Below are positions 5,565-7,956 of a stretch of 7,956 nucleotides of DNA, in pieces; within the stretch, counting starts at the first letter, position 1; each line of letters begins with the position of its first letter. Origin of the DNA: Bacilli bacterium (GTDB lineage Bacteria; Bacillota_I; Bacilli_A; RF39; UBA660). The notes beneath the pieces were generated by a model that worked only from the letters and a program-made list of their open reading frames with translations, did no database searches and was not told the origin of the DNA. The position numbers were made by a program, and so were the translations under genes. The stretch lies in contig JAEDGC010000065.1 in assembly GCA_016297695.1 (NCBI GenBank), positions 1 through 7,956 of the forward strand. The letters run 5' to 3'.

Positions 5565-5699
5565 GCATTGTTATACGGCTTGTTGCTTACTATATTATTT
5601 TAGATATTAATCCTCTATCGTCCTGGAAATTTCCATCTAATTGATGGAGGGTTTCCTGGACTGTGGAGGATTAATTGAAATTCACCGTACTCACAATGC
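5565..5699 (+). ncRNA. Structured RNA unit 6
   Basis: P0 is GCATTG 5565-5570 with CAATGC 5694-5699. P1 is TACGG 5574-5578 with CCGTA 5685-5689, followed by CTCA. The core is ACTATAT 5589-5595 and TTTAGATAT 5599-5607. Hairpin P2 has ATTAATCCTC 5606-5615 with GAGGATTAAT 5666-5675, then TCC-T-GGAAA 5621-5629 with TTTCC-T-GGA 5652-5660 around one T-T mismatch, wobble pairs, and CCATC 5633-5637 with GATGG 5643-5647. ATTG lies at 5674-5677. Unlike units 1-5, I find no convincing pseudoknot partner downstream. Confidence 0.78.
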
Positions 5700-5716
5700 T
5701 TTCGCTTTAATTTCTG

Positions 5717-6643
5717 TTAGATTTCATAACCCCCATCACGGATTGTTTTCTTTAATATGGCATTTAACATATATCCACGTAACCCTTTATTATTCTGAAG
5801 CATAGCCATACTATCTACTGCATTAGTTCCATTAAAATTTGTAGTATGAAGTTTAATATCTTCAAAATTAATGAGGTTCTTTAAAGTATAGAACGCCCCA
5901 GCTGCCATAAACCTATCTATCATCACACTTGTGATTTTTGTTGTTTTTGGTAACTTAACAAAATTAAATCCATTCAAAGTATTTGCTAATTGCTGATATG
6001 AATTAGCTTTCTTAACGTCTGTCTTAAAATGCTTAATACGATTAAGGATTTCAATATATTCTTCAGACTTTTCAAGTTCCTTTTTTACCTTGTGATTTAC
6101 AATTACTTCTTTATATGTCCCTTTCTTAAACGTTAAATTACCCACCCTTCCAAATACTTCTGTTCCAATTGTTATATGTTTACCTCTATCCTTACAATTA
6201 GCTAATGCTTCCTTCAAATCTTCTGCATATTCTAAGAAAATCTCTTTAGCTTCTGCTAACATTAAAAAAGCAGAACGTTCATTAAAAGCTATTTTATCTA
6301 TTCTTCCAAGTAGTGCTAACTTGTTAACTTCACTTTTGAAATGCTTAATCATGAAGTTATAATCATAATTTTTACGAATTGCCTTCGCCATATTTCCGCT
6401 GTACTGTTTAAACATTCTTAAATACTGAGATGAAATAAATCTTCTGTTCAAATATGGGTTAAAAATTTCCCCTGAAGCCAACGTTTCTCCATAATATTTA
6501 GAATTTATAGCGAACCCCTCTCTCTGTATTATTTCTCCGTTTACTGTACTATTCTGTGTAGTATTGTTATTGTTATTCTGCATAGCTGACGTAATTACAT
6601 TTACTAATTCATCAATAGTGAAATAATTTGTATTGTTTGGCAT
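5717..6643 (-). CDS. Uncharacterised 308-aa protein next to the RNA array
   Basis: I do not recognise a family. The N-terminus has FTIDELVNVITSAM followed by a low-complexity Asn/Thr stretch (five Asn at 23-27), which looks like a flexible linker. The rest is mostly helical and basic, with a small beta section around FGRVGNLTFKKGTYKEVIV, then a C-terminal helical domain (MIDRFMAAGAFYTLKNLI; GLRGYMLNAILKK). There is no signal peptide, membrane segment or nuclease motif. A strong ribosome site AAGGAG lies 7 nt before the ATG. A terminator-like hairpin separates it from the RT/157-aa pair by only about 27 nt, so it depends on read-through or on a promoter inside the 157-aa gene's 3' region. Its stop abuts RNA unit 6. 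Confidence 0.85.
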   Translation of the reverse strand: MPNNTNYFTIDELVNVITSAMQNNNNNTTQNSTVNGEIIQREGFAINSKYYGETLASGEIFNPYLNRRFISSQYLRMFKQYSGNMAKAIRKNYDYNFMIKHFKSEVNKLALLGRIDKIAFNERSAFLMLAEAKEIFLEYAEDLKEALANCKDRGKHITIGTEVFGRVGNLTFKKGTYKEVIVNHKVKKELEKSEEYIEILNRIKHFKTDVKKANSYQQLANTLNGFNFVKLPKTTKITSVMIDRFMAAGAFYTLKNLINFEDIKLHTTNFNGTNAVDSMAMLQNNKGLRGYMLNAILKKTIRDGGYEI

Positions 6644-6665
6644 AATAAAATCTCCTTTTCATTTC

Positions 6666-6702
6666 AAATAAAAAGAGAGAACATATGTTTGCTCTCTCTT
6701 TT
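6666..6702 (-). terminator. Terminator-like hairpin after the RT/157-aa genes
   Basis: AAAAGAGAGA at 6671-6680 pairs with TCTCTCTTTT at 6693-6702, a 10-bp stem with a 12-nt loop that contains the palindrome ACATATGT. On the minus strand the stem ends in five T followed by ATTT, consistent with an intrinsic terminator of modest strength. On the plus strand the hairpin is followed by TTTTG, so weak two-way action is possible. It lies just upstream of the 308-aa gene's ribosome site and could also act as an attenuator. Confidence 0.6.
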
Positions 6703-6753
6703 GTTGCTAATCTACTAAAATATTCTGTTTTTACGATGCTTTAAAATACTGCT

Positions 6754-7227
6754 TTATACCAGCATTTCCTTTAAAATTACCAAATCCTTATCTTTTTCGC
6801 TTCTCCAATAGAAAAGTTTACTATCTTTGAAGAGATTAAGTAATTCGTTTCTTTTGAATAGTATGTAACATTCTAACCATACTCTTGCTATCCCCCTTTC
6901 TAATCCATTAACCATTTGTTTGTGTGTCATCTTATCCACCGGTAAACAATAAAAGTTTTCTTTCTTATTCATATCAAACTTACAGGGAACTGAGTATTTA
7001 AACTGTTCATATAACGTATCAATATCTTTTTCTTCATCTATACTTATCAATGGTCTGTTTTTTAAGTCTTTATATTCATCATCACCCCATATAATTTTAT
7101 CTCTTTTAATTTCCCCATGTTCATATAGTATTTTCCGCTTTACTTTTATTGTTTTCGTCTTAAAGTTGACCTTTATAGGACAACCTTTGGTTGCTAAATC
7201 TAATAATACATATGTAATTGATTTCAT
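6754..7227 (-). CDS. Uncharacterised 157-aa protein coupled to the reverse transcriptase
   Basis: No family is recognised. The N-terminal half looks like beta strands (MKSITYVLLDL; CPIKVNFKTKTIKVKRKILYEHG) with many basic residues. The C-terminal half is helical (THKQMVNGLERGIARVWLECYILFKRNELLNLFKD) and ends with FYWRSEKDKDLVILKEML. There is no membrane or catalytic signature. It starts 12 nt after the RT stop with AGGAG well placed in the gap, so the two genes are almost certainly co-transcribed and the product is a candidate RT partner. A terminator-like hairpin lies about 52 nt after its stop. Confidence 0.83.
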   Translation of the reverse strand: MKSITYVLLDLATKGCPIKVNFKTKTIKVKRKILYEHGEIKRDKIIWGDDEYKDLKNRPLISIDEEKDIDTLYEQFKYSVPCKFDMNKKENFYCLPVDKMTHKQMVNGLERGIARVWLECYILFKRNELLNLFKDSKLFYWRSEKDKDLVILKEMLV

Positions 7228-7239
7228 TGCATCTCCTTT

Positions 7240-7956
7240 TTATGATACTCTAACCAATGTTTTATATACTTCGGGACCCATTTTATATGCGTTATACATC
7301 ATAGATAAACTTTTATATCCCATTTCTTTTAACTGTTCATTACTTGTCAATCGGCTATACCTTGTATGTACATAATTGCCAGAATAAATAGCCTTAATAT
7401 GGTCCTTTATAAAGAAGTCCAGTATCTGTATTCTTTTATTTACATTTATTGAAGAGAAGAAATAGGCTTCCCAACCCCAATTAGAGTTATTCTGTAAATA
7501 GGCTTCCCTTAATTTCCAATTAATTTTCTTAATTGCTTTTTCCTGTAATTTTCTTCTTTCTTCGCCTTTACCTTTCATTCTACGTAAAGGGTTTACTATA
7601 TGCCTTATCTCTCTCTTAATTCTGTCAAGGCTTTCTTTTGACATATCAACTTCATTTCCATTTATTTCCATACCTAGAAAAGTAAAAGGTTTATCACTTG
7701 ATATTTTTTCAACCTTTTTAGGATTAAGTTCAAGTCCTTTAGGCAATAGCATTAACTTGATGTTATCTAATATTTCATCTGCTTTATCTCCAATAATTAA
7801 TAGATCATCTGAATACCTTACATATAGAACATCATACGAACTAGCCATTGTGTCAATATCATTTAAGCATATATCAGCTAAAAAGGTTGCGACTGGACAA
7901 CCTTGACGTAATGACATATATCTCTCTGTCGTTTCCTTATCCTTGTATATATATAC
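7240..7956 (-). CDS. Reverse transcriptase, 3' part (5' end outside the window)
   Basis: The frame is open to the right edge, giving 238 visible residues; the ATG at 7917 is an internal Met. RT motif 4 is LRQGCPVATFLADICL. The catalytic motif 5 is YVRYSDDLLII with the YSDD box at 7804-7815. Motif 6 is KGLELNPKKVEKI and motif 7 is FTFLGMEI, followed by a roughly 140-aa helical thumb-like region (INWKLREAYLQNN...LKEMGYKSLSMMYNAYK). The first catalytic Asp (motif 3) and everything N-terminal lie outside the window. There is no retron-type VTG after motif 6, and no endonuclease (HNH) or maturase signature is evident. The subclass is therefore unassigned; a domesticated, defence-type or phage RT is possible. 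It is co-transcribed with the 157-aa gene. Confidence 0.93.
   Translation of the reverse strand, partial: VYIYKDKETTERYMSLRQGCPVATFLADICLNDIDTMASSYDVLYVRYSDDLLIIGDKADEILDNIKLMLLPKGLELNPKKVEKISSDKPFTFLGMEINGNEVDMSKESLDRIKREIRHIVNPLRRMKGKGEERRKLQEKAIKKINWKLREAYLQNNSNWGWEAYFFSSINVNKRIQILDFFIKDHIKAIYSGNYVHTRYSRLTSNEQLKEMGYKSLSMMYNAYKMGPEVYKTLVRVS

Larger units (their letters stand above)
5411..5699 (+). repeat. Array block B: two structured RNA-like units
   Basis: The 354-nt gap between DUF5688 and the 308-aa gene has no ORF. It holds units 5 and 6, with TTTAG cores at 5446 and 5599 (153 nt apart). They are the same element as block A, judged by identical core words and identical placement of P0, P1 and P2. 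Between them is a 9-T run at 5556-5564. Unit 6 ends 17 nt from the stop codon of the 308-aa gene. Confidence 0.87.

Noticed and set aside
3818..5699. CRISPR array
   Set aside because: Conserved words are only 4-9 nt, units are about 140 nt with internal hairpins, repeats are not identical, and no cas genes are visible.
3818..5699. Classic retron msr-msd array
   Set aside because: P0/P1 resemble retron a1/a2 arms and P2 resembles an msd, but the visible RT lacks the VTG motif, the elements appear on the opposite strand, lie far from the RT, and no conserved branching-G context is recognisable. Kept only as a loose analogy.
5411..5699. Intrinsic terminators of the minus-strand genes
   Set aside because: The hairpins lie after gene ends but have no T-tract on the minus strand, and a shared complex fold with conserved single-stranded words is not explained by termination.
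6671..6702. Hairpin as another RNA unit
   Set aside because: It has none of the core words and its simple repeat stem with T-tract fits a terminator.
7166..7375. Plus-strand open frame of 69 codons
   Set aside because: It is antisense to the RT and 157-aa genes, which have good ribosome sites and RT motifs.
5363..7956. Diversity-generating retroelement (DGR)
   Set aside because: An RT is present, but I see no near-identical template/variable repeat pair with adenine substitutions, no C-type-lectin target gene and no Avd gene in this window. Elements beyond the right edge cannot be excluded.

Overview
The DNA is AT-rich, and every protein gene lies tightly packed on the minus strand. A DUF5688 protein (a family typical of Lachnospiraceae), a TnpB-only IS605-type element and phage/plasmid-style small ORFs suggest an accessory region (prophage, plasmid or integrative island) of a gut-type Clostridia. 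The far left edge looks like a chromosomal peroxiredoxin (bcp) gene fragment.

Layout in the direction of transcription (right to left). (1) A reverse transcriptase (RT), cut by the right edge of the window, is followed 12 nt later by an unrecognised 157-aa gene and a hairpin terminator. (2) An unrecognised 307/308-aa gene follows. (3) Two intergenic stretches (5363-5716 and 3796-4468), separated by a DUF5688 gene, hold six copies of one structured RNA-like element. (4) A compact operon follows: a 58-aa acidic protein, a PC4/YdbC-like ssDNA-binding protein, an MPNWC-type protein, an 86-aa protein, a 59-aa zinc ribbon and a 283-aa protein. (5) A TnpB/omega-RNA element ends the series, with a bcp-like fragment directly beyond its right end.

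The standout feature is the six-unit array (about 135-150 nt per unit). Units share short conserved words (TTG, ACTATAT, TTTAGATAT, ATTG, CTC). Their helices differ completely in sequence but keep the same positions: an outer stem P0, a 5-6 bp stem P1 enclosing the core, a long variable hairpin P2, and in five of six units a pseudoknot (PK) between the bases just after P1 and bases 3-7 nt beyond P0. Base changes are compensated in P0 and P1 of all six units. G-U wobbles almost all point to the plus strand as the folded strand, opposite to the genes. Poly-T tracts right after units 2 and 5 agree.

I do not recognise this RNA family. Its proximity to an RT that I cannot place as retron, DGR or group II from the part visible makes an RT plus RNA-array system the main hypothesis. 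The functional link is inferred only from proximity.
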